Shown piece after piece: positions 17,983 through 27,038 of a DNA stretch of 64,000 nt. Origin of the DNA: Rhodobacteraceae bacterium 63075 (GTDB taxonomy: Bacteria; Pseudomonadota; Alphaproteobacteria; Rhodobacterales; Rhodobacteraceae); the NCBI GenBank assembly GCA_003417655.1, contig QVMW01000001.1:434001-498000 (forward strand), given 5' to 3'. The notes beneath the pieces were generated by a model. It was not told where the DNA came from. It was given only the letters and a program-made list of their open reading frames with translations, and did not search any database. Position numbers and translations under genes: made by a program. Every line of letters starts with the position of its first letter. Positions within the stretch are counted from its first letter, which is position 1.

Positions 17983-18924
17983 ATGCCGATCACGCCCGAC
18001 CATATCCCCGCCGACCTGCTGCCCGTCATGGAGGCGCTCTGCGATGTCGGGCGCGATGTGGCCCGCGTGATCGCGAGGGGGTCGCTGGGCAGCAACCAGC
18101 TCGCCGATGTCGTCGGCGAGAACAGCGACGGCGACGGGCAGAAGGCGCTCGACGTGATGGCCGACGAGATGTTCGAGGCCGCGCTGCGTGATACGCAGGT
18201 GCGCTACTACGCCTCCGAGGAGCAGGAGAGGGTGCTTGACCTCGGGACCGGCAAATACGCGCTGGCGATCGATCCGCTGGACGGCTCTTCGAATATCGAC
18301 GTGAATGTCTCGATCGGCACGATCTTCTCGATCTTCGAGGCGGCGGAGGGCGCGAAGGAGAGCTTCCTGCGCCCGGCTTCAGAGCAGATCGCCGGGGGCT
18401 ATATCATCTTCGGGCCGCAGACGGGCCTGGCCGTGACCTTCGGCGAGGGCGTTCTGATCTACGCGATGGACCTGGAAAGCGGGGCCTTCGTGCTCGTGGA
18501 ACGCGGCAAGACGATCCCGGAGGCGACGAAGGAGTTCGCCATCAACGCCTCGAACCGGCGGCACTGGGCGGCCGCCGCACGGGCCTATATCGAGGAATGC
18601 GAGGCGGGTGAGACGGGGCCGAAGGGAAAGAACATGAACATGCGCTGGGTTGCGAGCCTCGTGGCCGAGACGCACCGCATCCTGACGCGTGGTGGCGTGT
18701 TCCTCTACCCCGGTGATGCGCGACAGGGATACGAGAACGGACGGCTCAGGATGGTCTATGAATGTGCGCCCATTGCCTTCCTGATCGAACAGGCGGGCGG
18801 GCTGGCCCATGACGGGACAACACGAATTCTCGACAAGACCGCGCCGGAGCTGCATGCGCGCACGCCGCTTGTCTTCGGATCACGCGAAGAGGCGGCGCGG
18901 GTGAAGGCGCTCTGCGAGGCCTGA
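17983..18924 (+). CDS. fbp: class I fructose-1,6-bisphosphatase
   Basis: Hydrolyses fructose 1,6-bisphosphate to fructose 6-phosphate in gluconeogenesis or the Calvin cycle. The 313-residue product has the metal/phosphate site [11 protein letters not shown] and the class I signature near the C-terminus, GGVFLYPGD followed by [19 protein letters not shown]. The frame is open from 17875, but the first 36 residues would be composed of promoter-region sequence. The ATG at 17983 (MPITPDHIP) gives a normal start. It lies upstream of fba and rpe, though a repeat-rich 230-bp gap separates it from fba. Confidence 0.95.
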   Translation: MPITPDHIPADLLPVMEALCDVGRDVARVIARGSLGSNQLADVVGENSDGDGQKALDVMADEMFEAALRDTQVRYYASEEQERVLDLGTGKYALAIDPLDGSSNIDVNVSIGTIFSIFEAAEGAKESFLRPASEQIAGGYIIFGPQTGLAVTFGEGVLIYAMDLESGAFVLVERGKTIPEATKEFAINASNRRHWAAAARAYIEECEAGETGPKGKNMNMRWVASLVAETHRILTRGGVFLYPGDARQGYENGRLRMVYECAPIAFLIEQAGGLAHDGTTRILDKTAPELHARTPLVFGSREEAARVKALCEA

Positions 18925-19053
18925 TTTCGAATTTCGCTGCGCAAAATCCGACCCGCTGGGGGACGGCGTCCCCCAGACCCCCTGCACCAGACACCGGAAC
19001 ACGTGGGGGACCAGTCCCCCACACCCCCTGGGATATTTACGGCAAGAAAAAGG
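18921..19053 (+). repeat. mosaic intergenic element, copy A
   Basis: This element joins three parts: an imperfect hairpin ATTTCGC...GCAAAAT at about 18931-18946, two G/C hairpins (TGGGGGAC-GGC-GTCCCCCA at 18957-18975 and GTGGGGGAC-CA-GTCCCCCAC at 19003-19022), and a terminal box GGGATATTT..GGCAAGAAAAAGG at 19030-19053. Related copies are at 25231-25264, 31008-31096 and 35667-35746, all in the same orientation. No coding gene is seen between fbp and fba. Confidence 0.8.
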
Positions 19054-19154
19054 ACCCTGGTTATGGGGCCTGTTTTCGCTAACGGGCTGGTGTTGGGCGC
19101 GGGGCGCATGATAAGGCTCTGCACAAGCTGCTTTGACATTTCCAAGAGGTATCC

Positions 19155-20210
19155 ATGGCCCTTATCACGCTTCGCCAATTGCTCGATCATGCCGCGGAAA
19201 ACGACTATGGCGTTCCGGCTTTCAACATCAACAACATGGAGCAGGGACTGGCGATCATGAGGGCCGCCGAGAAGGCGAATGCGCCGGTGATCATGCAGGC
19301 CAGCCGCGGCGCGCGGGCCTATGCCGGTGATGTCATGCTCTCGCACCTGATCAAGGCACTGGCCGAGATGTTTCCCGCCATCCCGCTCTGCATGCACCAG
19401 GACCATGGCAACAACGAGGCGACCTGCCTCTCGGCGATCAAGCATGGCTTTACCAGCGTGATGATGGACGGCTCTCTGGAGGCGGACATGAAGACGCCGG
19501 CGGACTGGGATTACAACGTCAGTATCACGCAGCGCGTCGCGCAGATGGCCCACTGGGTGGGGGCCTCCGTCGAGGGGGAGCTGGGCGTGCTCGGCAGCCT
19601 CGAGACGGGCGAGGCGGCGGAAGAGGACGGCTCCGGCGCGAGCGGCAAGCTGAGTGAGGAGCAGCTTCTGACCGACCCCGACGAGGCGGCGGAGTTCGTC
19701 AGGCTCACGCAGGTGGACGCGCTGGCCATCGCCTGTGGCACCTCGCATGGCGCCTACAAGTTCACCCAGAAGCCGACGGGCGAGACGCTGGCGATCAAGC
19801 GGATCGAGGAGATCAATGCGAAGATCCCCGATGTGCATCTCGTGATGCATGGCTCGTCGAGCGTGCCGCAATATCTTCAGGACCTGATCAACGAATATGG
19901 CGGAGAGATGCCGCAGACCTGGGGCGTGCCGGTCGAGGAGATCGAGCGCGGCATCAAGTCGGGTGTGCGCAAGGTCAATATCGACACGGACAACCGCATG
20001 GCGATCACCGGCACATGGCGCAGGATCGCGGCCGAGAAGCCCAAGGAGTTCGACCCGCGCAAGTTCATGATCCCGGCGATGGAGGAGATGGAGAAGGTCT
20101 GCCTCGACCGGTTTGAACGCTTCGGGACAGCGGGCAACGCGGGCAAGATCACGCCGCTGAGCATGGATGAAATGGCCACGCGCTATGAAAGCGGGGCGCT
20201 CGATGTCTGA
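19155..20210 (+). CDS. fba: class II fructose-bisphosphate aldolase
   Basis: A zinc-dependent aldolase that interconverts fructose 1,6-bisphosphate with dihydroxyacetone phosphate and glyceraldehyde 3-phosphate. The 351-residue protein has MHQDHGN (metal-binding His), the acidic [15 protein letters not shown] region, [13 protein letters not shown] and [10 protein letters not shown], as in the Calvin-cycle-type subgroup of class II aldolases. An AAGAGG ribosome site precedes the ATG. The 3' end overlaps the start of rpe, so fba and rpe are coupled. Confidence 0.95.
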   Translation: MALITLRQLLDHAAENDYGVPAFNINNMEQGLAIMRAAEKANAPVIMQASRGARAYAGDVMLSHLIKALAEMFPAIPLCMHQDHGNNEATCLSAIKHGFTSVMMDGSLEADMKTPADWDYNVSITQRVAQMAHWVGASVEGELGVLGSLETGEAAEEDGSGASGKLSEEQLLTDPDEAAEFVRLTQVDALAIACGTSHGAYKFTQKPTGETLAIKRIEEINAKIPDVHLVMHGSSSVPQYLQDLINEYGGEMPQTWGVPVEEIERGIKSGVRKVNIDTDNRMAITGTWRRIAAEKPKEFDPRKFMIPAMEEMEKVCLDRFERFGTAGNAGKITPLSMDEMATRYESGALDV

Positions 20211-20877
20211 CCGCCGGATCAAGATCGCGCCCTCCATCCTGAGCGCGGATTTCGCCGATTTCGGACGTGAAATCAGGGCGATAGAAGAGCAGGGGGCCGA
20301 CTGGGTCCATGTCGACGTGATGGACGGGCATTTCGTGCCCAACCTCACCTTCGGGCCAATGGCCGTGAAGGCGTTCCGGCCGCATGTGAAGACGCTCATG
20401 GATGTTCACCTGATGATCGCGCCGGTGGACCCTTACATCGAGGCCTATGCCGAGGCGGGCGCGGATATCCTGACCGCGCATGTGGAGGCGGGGCCGCATA
20501 TTCACCGCACCTTGCAGGCGATCAAGAGTGCCGGAATGAAAGCGGGTGTCGCGCTCAACCCCGGCACCCCGGCGGAGGCGCTCGAGCATGTGCTGGACCT
20601 GGCTGATCTTGTCTGCGTCATGACGGTCAACCCCGGCTTCGGCGGGCAGAAATACATCGACATGACAGCGAAGGTGCGCCGCCTGCGCGAGATGATCGGC
20701 GCGCGCGACGTGCTCATCGAGATCGACGGGGGCATGGACCCGAAGACAGCGCCGGGCATGGCCGAGGCGGGGGCGGATGTGCTGGTCGCGGGCTCTGCCG
20801 TGTTCCGCGGCGGCTCCGTCGAGAAGCCCGAGGTCTACGGGCAGAACATGCGCGCGATCAGGGCTGCCGTGGCGTGA
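20203..20877 (+). CDS. rpe: ribulose-phosphate 3-epimerase
   Basis: Interconverts ribulose 5-phosphate and xylulose 5-phosphate in the pentose phosphate and Calvin pathways. The 224-residue TIM-barrel protein contains the family motifs [40 protein letters not shown] and IDGGM. The open frame begins at 20167 inside fba; the ATG at 20203 overlaps the fba stop by 8 bases and gives the usual length. The 3' end overlaps the convergent amidohydrolase gene by 20 bp. Confidence 0.95.
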   Translation: MSDRRIKIAPSILSADFADFGREIRAIEEQGADWVHVDVMDGHFVPNLTFGPMAVKAFRPHVKTLMDVHLMIAPVDPYIEAYAEAGADILTAHVEAGPHIHRTLQAIKSAGMKAGVALNPGTPAEALEHVLDLADLVCVMTVNPGFGGQKYIDMTAKVRRLREMIGARDVLIEIDGGMDPKTAPGMAEAGADVLVAGSAVFRGGSVEKPEVYGQNMRAIRAAVA

Positions 20878-22018
20878 GCCGCTGCTCGGCGAGCCTCGTC
20901 CAGAGCGCTGCGCCGCGGCCGAGAAGCGCATCGTTGAAATCATAGTCCGTGGCGTGAAGCGGGCGGGCATGCGCCCCCTCCGTGCCGTTGCCCAAAAGCA
21001 AGAAGCAGCCCTTGGAGGCGGCGGCCATATGGGCGAAATCTTCGGAGAAGAATTTCGGCGCAGCGGCGGGATTGCATTCCATTCCAAGTGCTTCCGAAGC
21101 GTCAGCGACGGCTTCAACAGGGCCGGGCGCGTTGATCGTCGGGGCGAAGATCGTCTCGTAGGAGAGCTCGGCCTCCACGCCATGGGCGCTGGCGATCCCG
21201 CCCGCCAGGGCGCGCATCTTCGCTTCGATCGCATGGTTCACCTCCGCCGTGAGCGCGCGGGCATCGCCGCGCAGCACGGCCCGCGAGGGCAGCACGTTGC
21301 GCGCGCCGTCGGTTTCGAACTCGGTCACGGAGACGACACCGCCCGAGGCCGGGTCGAGCTTGCGGGCGACGATGGTCTGCAAGGCGGTGACGATCTCGGC
21401 GGCGACGGTGATCGCATCGACCCCGAGATGCGGCAGGGCGGCGTGGCCGCCACGGGCTATCACATTGATTTCAAACAGGCTTTCAGAGGCGGTCATCGGG
21501 CCTTGCCGCGTTTCGACATGGCCGAGCGGCAGGCCGGGCATGTTGTGGACGGCGTAGACTTCCTCGATGCCGAAGCGCGAAAAGAGGCCGTCTTCGATCA
21601 TCGCCCGCGCGCCCTGGCCGTGCTCTTCGGCAGGCTGGAAGATGAAGGCGATGCGGCCTGAAAAATCGCCCTCCTCCGCGAGCTGGCGCGCCGCGCCGAG
21701 GAGCATGGCCATGTGCCCGTCATGACCGCAGGCATGCATCGCGCCCTTCGTTTCCGAGGCATGGGGCAGGCCCGTCGCCTCGGTGATGGGCAGCGCGTCC
21801 ATGTCGGCGCGCAGGCCGATGGTGCGGTTGCCCGTCCCCTTCTGAAGAAGCCCGACAACGCCGGTGCCCCCGACGCCGCGATGCACATTGAGTCCGAAGC
21901 TCTCCAGCAGCTCCGCGATGCGCGCCGATGTGGCGTGCTCCGCGAAGCCCAGCTCCGGGCGGCGGTGAAAGGCCTGCCGCCACGATCTCATCTCGCGGGT
22001 CAGCGTTTCGGTGTCCAT
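20858..22018 (-). CDS. M20 family amidohydrolase (aminoacylase/hippurate hydrolase type)
   Basis: A 386-residue metal-dependent amidohydrolase. It has the M20D motifs [48 protein letters not shown] and the C-terminal SEDFAHMA region. These enzymes cleave N-acyl amino acids or similar amides. The open frame continues upstream to 23329 across the next gene, but the family N-terminus ([18 protein letters not shown]) begins at 22018. It is divergent from the second M20 gene with about 117 bp between starts, and lies near a peptide-type transporter, suggesting use of imported amidated compounds. Confidence 0.9.
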   Translation of the reverse strand: MDTETLTREMRSWRQAFHRRPELGFAEHATSARIAELLESFGLNVHRGVGGTGVVGLLQKGTGNRTIGLRADMDALPITEATGLPHASETKGAMHACGHDGHMAMLLGAARQLAEEGDFSGRIAFIFQPAEEHGQGARAMIEDGLFSRFGIEEVYAVHNMPGLPLGHVETRQGPMTASESLFEINVIARGGHAALPHLGVDAITVAAEIVTALQTIVARKLDPASGGVVSVTEFETDGARNVLPSRAVLRGDARALTAEVNHAIEAKMRALAGGIASAHGVEAELSYETIFAPTINAPGPVEAVADASEALGMECNPAAAPKFFSEDFAHMAAASKGCFLLLGNGTEGAHARPLHATDYDFNDALLGRGAALWTRLAEQRLTPRQP

Positions 22019-22135
22019 GCGGTGCCCTCCTGCAGGACGCAAAGCTGGCAGATAGGAGGCGCTCCGACAAGCGCTTTCGCACGGCTTGCATGGGGCTCCG
22101 GCGCGGCGCATAGTCGGCCCGACAGGAGGCCGAAA

Positions 22136-23434
22136 ATGACCATTGCCGACAGGCTGACAGCAGAGATCGAGGCGCGGAGGGACGATCTGACCGCGCTGTG
22201 CCAGGATTTGATTCGCATTCCGACGCTCAATCCGCCGGGAGAGAATTATCGCGAGATTTGCGACTATCTTGACCGCAGGTTGCTCAGGAGCGGGTTCCAT
22301 ACGGAACTCGTCCGCGCAGAGGGCGCGGTGGGCGACACGGAGAAATATCCCCGCTGGAATATCGTGGCGCGGCGCGAGGGCAAGAGCGCGGGTGAGTGCG
22401 TTCATTTCAACTCGCATATCGATGTTGTCGAGGTCGGGCGCGGCTGGTCGAAGGACCCTTTCGGCGCGGAGATCGTGGATGGCAAGATCTACGGGCGCGG
22501 GTCCTGCGACATGAAGGGCGGGCTGGCCTCCAGCATCATCGCCGCGGAGGCCTTCATGGATATTTGCCCGGAATTTCAAGGTGCTATCGAGATTTCCGGC
22601 ACCGCCGACGAGGAATCGGGCGGCTTCGGCGGCGTCGCCTATCTTGCCGAGAAGGGCTATTTCGCGCCCGAGCGCGTGCAGCATGTGATCATCCCGGAGC
22701 CGCTGGGCAAGGACCGTATCTGCCTTGGCCACAGGGGCGTCTGGTGGGCCGAGATCGAGACCTACGGCGAGATCGCGCATGGCTCCATGCCCTTCCTTGG
22801 CGATTGCGCGGTGCGGCACATGGGGGCCGTGGTGAGCGAGATGGAGCGTTCGCTCTTCCCGGCGCTGGCCGAGAAGCGCACGGATATGCCCGTCGTGCCC
22901 GAGGGAGCAAAGCAGAGCACGCTCAACATCAATTCGCTGCACGGCGGCGAAGAGGAGCAGGCGGAAGATTATACCGGCCTGCCAAGCCCTTGCGTGCCCG
23001 ATAGTTGCCGGATGGTCATTGATCGGCGGTTCCTGATCGAGGAGGATATCGACGAGGTGCAGGAGGAGATTCACGGGCTCTTGCGCAACGTGCAATCGGC
23101 CCGGGAGAATTTCACGTATGACGTGCGCGAGCTCCAGCGCGTCCTGCCGACGATGACGGAAAAGAGCGCGCCGGTGGTTCGCTCGGTCGCGGCGGCGATC
23201 GGGGACATCATGGGCAAGGGCGCGGATTATGTCGTCTCGCCGGGGACATACGACCAGAAACATATCGACAGGATCGGCCGGCTGAAGAACTGTATCGCCT
23301 ATGGGCCGGGAATTCTCGATCTCGCGCACAAGCCTGATGAATATATCGAGGTGGATGCCATGGTCGAAAGCGCGCAGGTCATGGCACGCAGCCTGCTGGA
23401 CCTGCTCGGAGGGGGCAGCAAAGGGGTGGGTTAA
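22136..23434 (+). CDS. M20 family peptidase/deacylase (ArgE/DapE group)
   Basis: A 432-residue zinc hydrolase related to acetylornithine deacetylase and succinyl-diaminopimelate desuccinylase. Visible motifs are HFNSHIDVVEVG (metal His and Asp), GRGSCDMKGGLAS, GTADEESGGFGG (catalytic Glu and metal Glu) and DSCRMVIDRRF. AGGAGG lies 7 bp before the ATG at 22136; the longer open frame upstream reads through the divergent promoter region. It is followed by the peptide transporter operon, so it may process the imported substrate. The true substrate is unknown. Confidence 0.88.
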   Translation: MTIADRLTAEIEARRDDLTALCQDLIRIPTLNPPGENYREICDYLDRRLLRSGFHTELVRAEGAVGDTEKYPRWNIVARREGKSAGECVHFNSHIDVVEVGRGWSKDPFGAEIVDGKIYGRGSCDMKGGLASSIIAAEAFMDICPEFQGAIEISGTADEESGGFGGVAYLAEKGYFAPERVQHVIIPEPLGKDRICLGHRGVWWAEIETYGEIAHGSMPFLGDCAVRHMGAVVSEMERSLFPALAEKRTDMPVVPEGAKQSTLNINSLHGGEEEQAEDYTGLPSPCVPDSCRMVIDRRFLIEEDIDEVQEEIHGLLRNVQSARENFTYDVRELQRVLPTMTEKSAPVVRSVAAAIGDIMGKGADYVVSPGTYDQKHIDRIGRLKNCIAYGPGILDLAHKPDEYIEVDAMVESAQVMARSLLDLLGGGSKGVG

Positions 23435-23470
23435 CGGTCTGGCGCAGGGCCGTGGCAGGGGGTGCTACCT

Positions 23471-23498
23471 GTGCACCGGGCGTGCACTCCCCGTGCAC
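23471..23498 (+). promoter_or_regulatory. three GTGCAC palindromes at exact 11-bp spacing
   Basis: GTGCAC occurs at 23471-23476, 23482-23487 and 23493-23498, each 11 bp from the last and so on nearly the same face of the helix. The array sits about 150 bp before the substrate-binding protein gene. It looks like a cooperative operator. The protein that would bind it is not known. Confidence 0.55.
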
Positions 23499-23510
23499 CG
23501 CAATTCCATT

Positions 23511-23536
23511 GACGCGACTTGATTTGACGTCGCGTC
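23511..23536 (+). promoter_or_regulatory. 8-bp inverted repeat upstream of the peptide transporter
   Basis: GACGCGAC and GTCGCGTC form a perfect inverted repeat separated by 10 bp (TTGATTTGAC). It lies 13 bp downstream of the GTGCAC array and about 107 bp before the ATG. It could be a dimeric operator overlapping a promoter, since TTGACG occurs at 23509 and 23524. No good -10 was found. Confidence 0.45.
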
Positions 23537-23642
23537 CGCCGGCTCACGGAGCGCCCGCCACGAAACAAGGCTTGAAAGCCCGGCGCTTTGCAGGGAGACT
23601 TCACCAAAGGGCGCGGGACGCCCGAAGACAGGGAGAGACAAG

Positions 23643-25118
23643 ATGAAGCTGATGAAATTTGCCGCTGCCAGCGCGCTGGCGATGACGGTTGCCGGAGGGG
23701 CGCTTGCCAAGACGGATATCACGCTGGCCATGCAGCTCGAACCGCCGCACCTTGACCCGACGAGCGCCGCCGCAGGGGCGATCGACTCGGTGCTTTACTC
23801 CAATGTCTTCGAGGGGCTGACCCGCTTCGCCGAGGACGGCTCGATCCAGCCGGGCCTCGCTCGGAGCTGGGAGATTTCCGACGACGGGCTGACCTATACC
23901 TTCACGCTGGCCGAGGGGGTGACCTTTCATGACGGCACGGCGATGGATTCCGAGGATGTGAAGTTCAGCCTCGATCGCGCCCGCGCCGAGGACAGCGCCA
24001 ATGCGCAGAAGGCGCTTTTCGACAGCATCGCGAGTGTCGAGGCCGTCGATGCGCAGACCGTGAAGCTCACGCTGAGCGAGCCCAATGGCTCCATGCTCTT
24101 CAATCTCGCCTGGGGCGATGCGGTGATCGTCGCGCCCGAGAGCATCGAGAACATCAAGCAGCAGCCCGTCGGCACGGGGGCCTTCACCTTCGAGGACTGG
24201 GTGCAGGGCGATTCGATCACGCTCAAGCGCAACGAGGATTACTGGGGCGAGGCCCCGGCGCTCGAGGAGGTGAACTTCAAGTTCATCTCCGATCCGACGG
24301 CGGGCTTCGCGGCCATGATGGCCGAGGATGTCGATGTCTTCGCGGGCTACCCCGCGCCCGAGAACATCCCGCAATTCGAGGCCGACCCGCGCTTCCAGGT
24401 GATCGTCGGGAACACGGAAGGTGAGACGATCCTCTCGACCAACAACAAGATGTCGCCCTTCGACAACGTCAAGGTGCGCCGCGCCATGGCCCATGCGATC
24501 GACCGCCAGGCGATCATCGACGGGGCGATGTTCGGGCTGGGCACACCCATCGGCACGCATTTCGCGCCGCATCATCCCGACTATGTCGACCTGACGGGGA
24601 TGTCGGACTACGACCCCGAGAAGGCGCGGGCGCTGCTGGCCGAGGCGGGCTTCGAGGACGGCTTCGAGACCACGCTCAAGCTGCCGCCGCCCTCCTATGC
24701 GCGGCGCGGCGGCGAGATCATCGCGGCGCAACTGCGCGAGGTGGGCATCGAGACGGAGATTTCCAACCTCGAATGGGCGCAATGGCTCGAACAGGTCTTC
24801 AAGGGCAAGGATTACGGCCTGACCATCGTCAGCCACACCGAGCCTTTCGACATCGGGATCTACGCGCGGCCCGACTACTACTTCCAGTATGACAGCGCGG
24901 AATTCCAGGAGATGAACGCCGCGCTTTCGGCGGAGAGCGACCCGGAGAAGCGCTCGGCCCTGCTCGAGGACATGCAGAGGCTGATCGCGGAAGATGCCGT
25001 GAACGGCTATCTCTTCCAGCTCGCGATCCCGACCATCGCCAAGGCGGGTGTGCGCGGGCTCTGGGAGAACGCGCCGACACAGGCCAATGACATGACGGGC
25101 GTTTACTGGGAAGAGTGA
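23643..25118 (+). CDS. ABC transporter substrate-binding protein, family 5 (peptide/nickel/opine type)
   Basis: A 491-residue periplasmic binding protein. The signal peptide is clear (MKLMKFAAASALAMTVAGGALA, cleaved near residue 22). The family features follow: LDPTSAAAGAIDSVLYSNVFEGL, GLARSWEISDDGLTYTFTL and FHDGTAMDSEDVKFSLDRA. It delivers the ligand to the permeases encoded just downstream. A GGGAGAGA ribosome site precedes the ATG. Two M20 hydrolases upstream suggest a peptide- or N-acyl-amino-acid-like ligand, but this is inference. Confidence 0.92.
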   Translation: MKLMKFAAASALAMTVAGGALAKTDITLAMQLEPPHLDPTSAAAGAIDSVLYSNVFEGLTRFAEDGSIQPGLARSWEISDDGLTYTFTLAEGVTFHDGTAMDSEDVKFSLDRARAEDSANAQKALFDSIASVEAVDAQTVKLTLSEPNGSMLFNLAWGDAVIVAPESIENIKQQPVGTGAFTFEDWVQGDSITLKRNEDYWGEAPALEEVNFKFISDPTAGFAAMMAEDVDVFAGYPAPENIPQFEADPRFQVIVGNTEGETILSTNNKMSPFDNVKVRRAMAHAIDRQAIIDGAMFGLGTPIGTHFAPHHPDYVDLTGMSDYDPEKARALLAEAGFEDGFETTLKLPPPSYARRGGEIIAAQLREVGIETEISNLEWAQWLEQVFKGKDYGLTIVSHTEPFDIGIYARPDYYFQYDSAEFQEMNAALSAESDPEKRSALLEDMQRLIAEDAVNGYLFQLAIPTIAKAGVRGLWENAPTQANDMTGVYWEE

Positions 25119-25135
25119 GCGCGGTGTGGTGGGCG

Positions 25136-25185
25136 GCCCCCCGTGGCGTGCGCCCACCCAACCCACCCCGCCCGCCACGGGGGGC
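25136..25185 (+). promoter_or_regulatory. 13-bp stem-loop between binding protein and permease genes
   Basis: GCCCCCCGTGGCG (25136-25148) pairs perfectly with CGCCACGGGGGGC (25173-25185) around a 24-nt loop. It lies 18 bp after the binding-protein stop. Stable stem-loops at this place in ABC operons often protect the upstream message and reduce downstream expression. That role here is inferred. Confidence 0.6.
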
Positions 25186-25230
25186 TGGCGGTAAAATTGC
25201 GGGCCTTGGGGACAGTTTGAGAGGGCGGAT

Positions 25231-25264
25231 GCCTCCGGCGGGGATATTTTCAGCAAGAAGAAGG
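25231..25264 (+). repeat. mosaic intergenic element, copy B (short form)
   Basis: Only the terminal part is present: GCCTCCGGCGGGGATATTTT followed by CAGCAAGAAGAAGG. Its final AAGAAGGG lies at a Shine-Dalgarno distance from the permease start, so the element appears to supply that gene's ribosome-binding site. Confidence 0.7.
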
Positions 25265-25272
25265 GCCGCGTG

Positions 25273-26220
25273 ATGCTGCGCTTCGTTCTGGGCAGGCTGG
25301 TGTCGCTCACGCTGTCGCTTTTCGTGGCGAGCGTGGTGATCTTCCTGTTTGTCGAGGTCGTGCCGGGCGATCCGGCGGCCTACATGCTGGGGCTCAACGC
25401 GCAGGAGGATACGCTGGAAGCGCTGCGCGAGCAACTGGGCCTGAGCGGCACGCTCTGGGAGCGCTATTCCTCTTGGATCCTCGGCATGCTCCAGGGAGAT
25501 TTCGGCACCTCCTACACCTATCGCACGCCGGTCGCCGAGATGATCGCCGACCGCATGTGGATCAGCCTGCCGCTGGCGCTCTACGCGCTGGCGCTCTCGA
25601 CGCTCATCGCCTTTCCGGCCGGGATCTGGGCCGCGTCGAAGCGCGGCTCGCTGGTGGACACGGGGATCATGGGGCTGACGCAGCTTGGCGTGGCGATCCC
25701 GAACTTCTGGTTCGCCATGCTCATGGTGCTCATCTTCGCGATCAACCTGCGCTGGTTTTCGGCGGGGGGCTTTGCCGGCTGGGAAGCCGGGTTCTGGCCC
25801 GCGATGAAGAGCCTGACGCTGCCGGCCATCGCGCTGGCCCTGCCGCAGGCGAGCATCCTGGCAAGGGTCATGCGCTCGTCGCTTCTCGACACGCTGGGCG
25901 AAGATTACATCCGCACCGCGCGGGCCAAGGGGCTGACACGCGCGCAGGCGCTCTGGCGCCATGCCCTGCGCAATGCGCTCATCCCCGTGCTGACGATCAT
26001 CGGCTTGCAGTTCAGCTTCCTGATCGCGGGCGGGATCATCATCGAGAATGTCTTCTACCTGCCGGGGCTGGGGCGGATGATCTTCCAGTCCATCGCGGCG
26101 CGTGATCTCATCGTGGTCGAGAGCGTCGTCATGCTGCTTGTCTTCGCCGTGATCCTGGTCAATTTCGCCGTCGATATCGCTTACGCGGTGGTCGATCCGA
26201 GGCTGAGGGTGCGCGCATGA
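25273..26220 (+). CDS. ABC transporter permease (DppB/OppB type)
   Basis: A 315-residue inner-membrane permease with an N-terminal helix and five further hydrophobic segments, and the EAA loop GEDYIRTARAKGLTRAQALWRHALRNALIP (given as landmarks EDYIRTARAKGL and HALRNALIP) that docks with the ATPase. A GTG at 25270 adjoins the ATG at 25273; I chose the ATG. The stop overlaps the next permease gene by 4 bases. It is part of the peptide-type importer 23643-28612. Confidence 0.93.
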   Translation: MLRFVLGRLVSLTLSLFVASVVIFLFVEVVPGDPAAYMLGLNAQEDTLEALREQLGLSGTLWERYSSWILGMLQGDFGTSYTYRTPVAEMIADRMWISLPLALYALALSTLIAFPAGIWAASKRGSLVDTGIMGLTQLGVAIPNFWFAMLMVLIFAINLRWFSAGGFAGWEAGFWPAMKSLTLPAIALALPQASILARVMRSSLLDTLGEDYIRTARAKGLTRAQALWRHALRNALIPVLTIIGLQFSFLIAGGIIIENVFYLPGLGRMIFQSIAARDLIVVESVVMLLVFAVILVNFAVDIAYAVVDPRLRVRA

Positions 26221-27038
26221 GGGCGTCGCGGAATCTCTGGCTTGGCGGGCTGCTCACGGCTGTCTTTTCCTTGGCAGCGGTGATCAGCTTCGCCTGGGTG
26301 CCCTATGACGTGACCAAGCTCGACATCGGCGCGAAGCTGCTTTCTCCAAGCTGGGCGCATCCGCTCGGGACGGACCATTTCGGCCGCGATATCCTGAGCA
26401 TGATCATGGTCGGCGCGCGCACCTCTATCGCCGTGGCGATCGTCGCGGTGGGGATCGGGATGGCGCTGGGCGTGCCGCTCGGGCTGGCCGCGGCGGCGCG
26501 CAAGGGGAGCCTTCTGGACGAGGTGATCATGCGGGGCAACGACCTCATCTTCGCCTTCCCCAGCCTGCTCATCGCGATCATGATCACGGCCGTTTTCGGG
26601 GCGAGCGCCGTCAATGCGATCATCGCCATCGGGATCTTCAACATCCCCGTCTTCGCGCGGCTCGTGCGCGGCGCGGCGCTGAGCCTGTGGACGCGCGACT
26701 TCGTGCTGGCGGCGCGGGTGTCGGGCAAGGGGCCGGTGCGCATCAGCGCCGAGCATATCCTGCCCAATGTCACCAACCTGCTGATCGTGCAGGGAACCAT
26801 CCAGTTCTCGCTCGGCATCCTGGCCGAGGCGGCGCTCTCCTATGTCGGGCTCGGCGCGCAGCCGCCCCTGCCGAGCTGGGGGCGGATGCTGGCCGATGCG
26901 CAGACCATGTTCAGCTTCAAGCCGCACCTGGCGATCTTCCCCGGCCTCGCGATCCTGCTGACGGTGCTGGGGCTCAACCTCATGGGCGACGGGCTGCGCG
27001 ACCTGCTCGATCCGCGGCTGAGGAGGGCGCAGCGATGA
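26217..27038 (+). CDS. ABC transporter permease (DppC/OppC type)
   Basis: A 273-residue partner permease. It has the DppC hallmark HPLGTDHFGRDILSMIMVGAR split around the GTDHFGRD core, a set of membrane helices, and a shortened EAA loop near VLAARVSGKGPVRISAEHILPN. It overlaps the preceding permease stop (ATGA) and the following ATPase start, so the three are translationally coupled. Confidence 0.93.
   Translation: MRASRNLWLGGLLTAVFSLAAVISFAWVPYDVTKLDIGAKLLSPSWAHPLGTDHFGRDILSMIMVGARTSIAVAIVAVGIGMALGVPLGLAAAARKGSLLDEVIMRGNDLIFAFPSLLIAIMITAVFGASAVNAIIAIGIFNIPVFARLVRGAALSLWTRDFVLAARVSGKGPVRISAEHILPNVTNLLIVQGTIQFSLGILAEAALSYVGLGAQPPLPSWGRMLADAQTMFSFKPHLAIFPGLAILLTVLGLNLMGDGLRDLLDPRLRRAQR

Noticed and set aside
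20858..23329. A single 823-codon minus-strand frame
   Set aside because: Only the last 386 codons are an M20 hydrolase; the upstream part is antisense to the well-supported plus-strand M20 gene.
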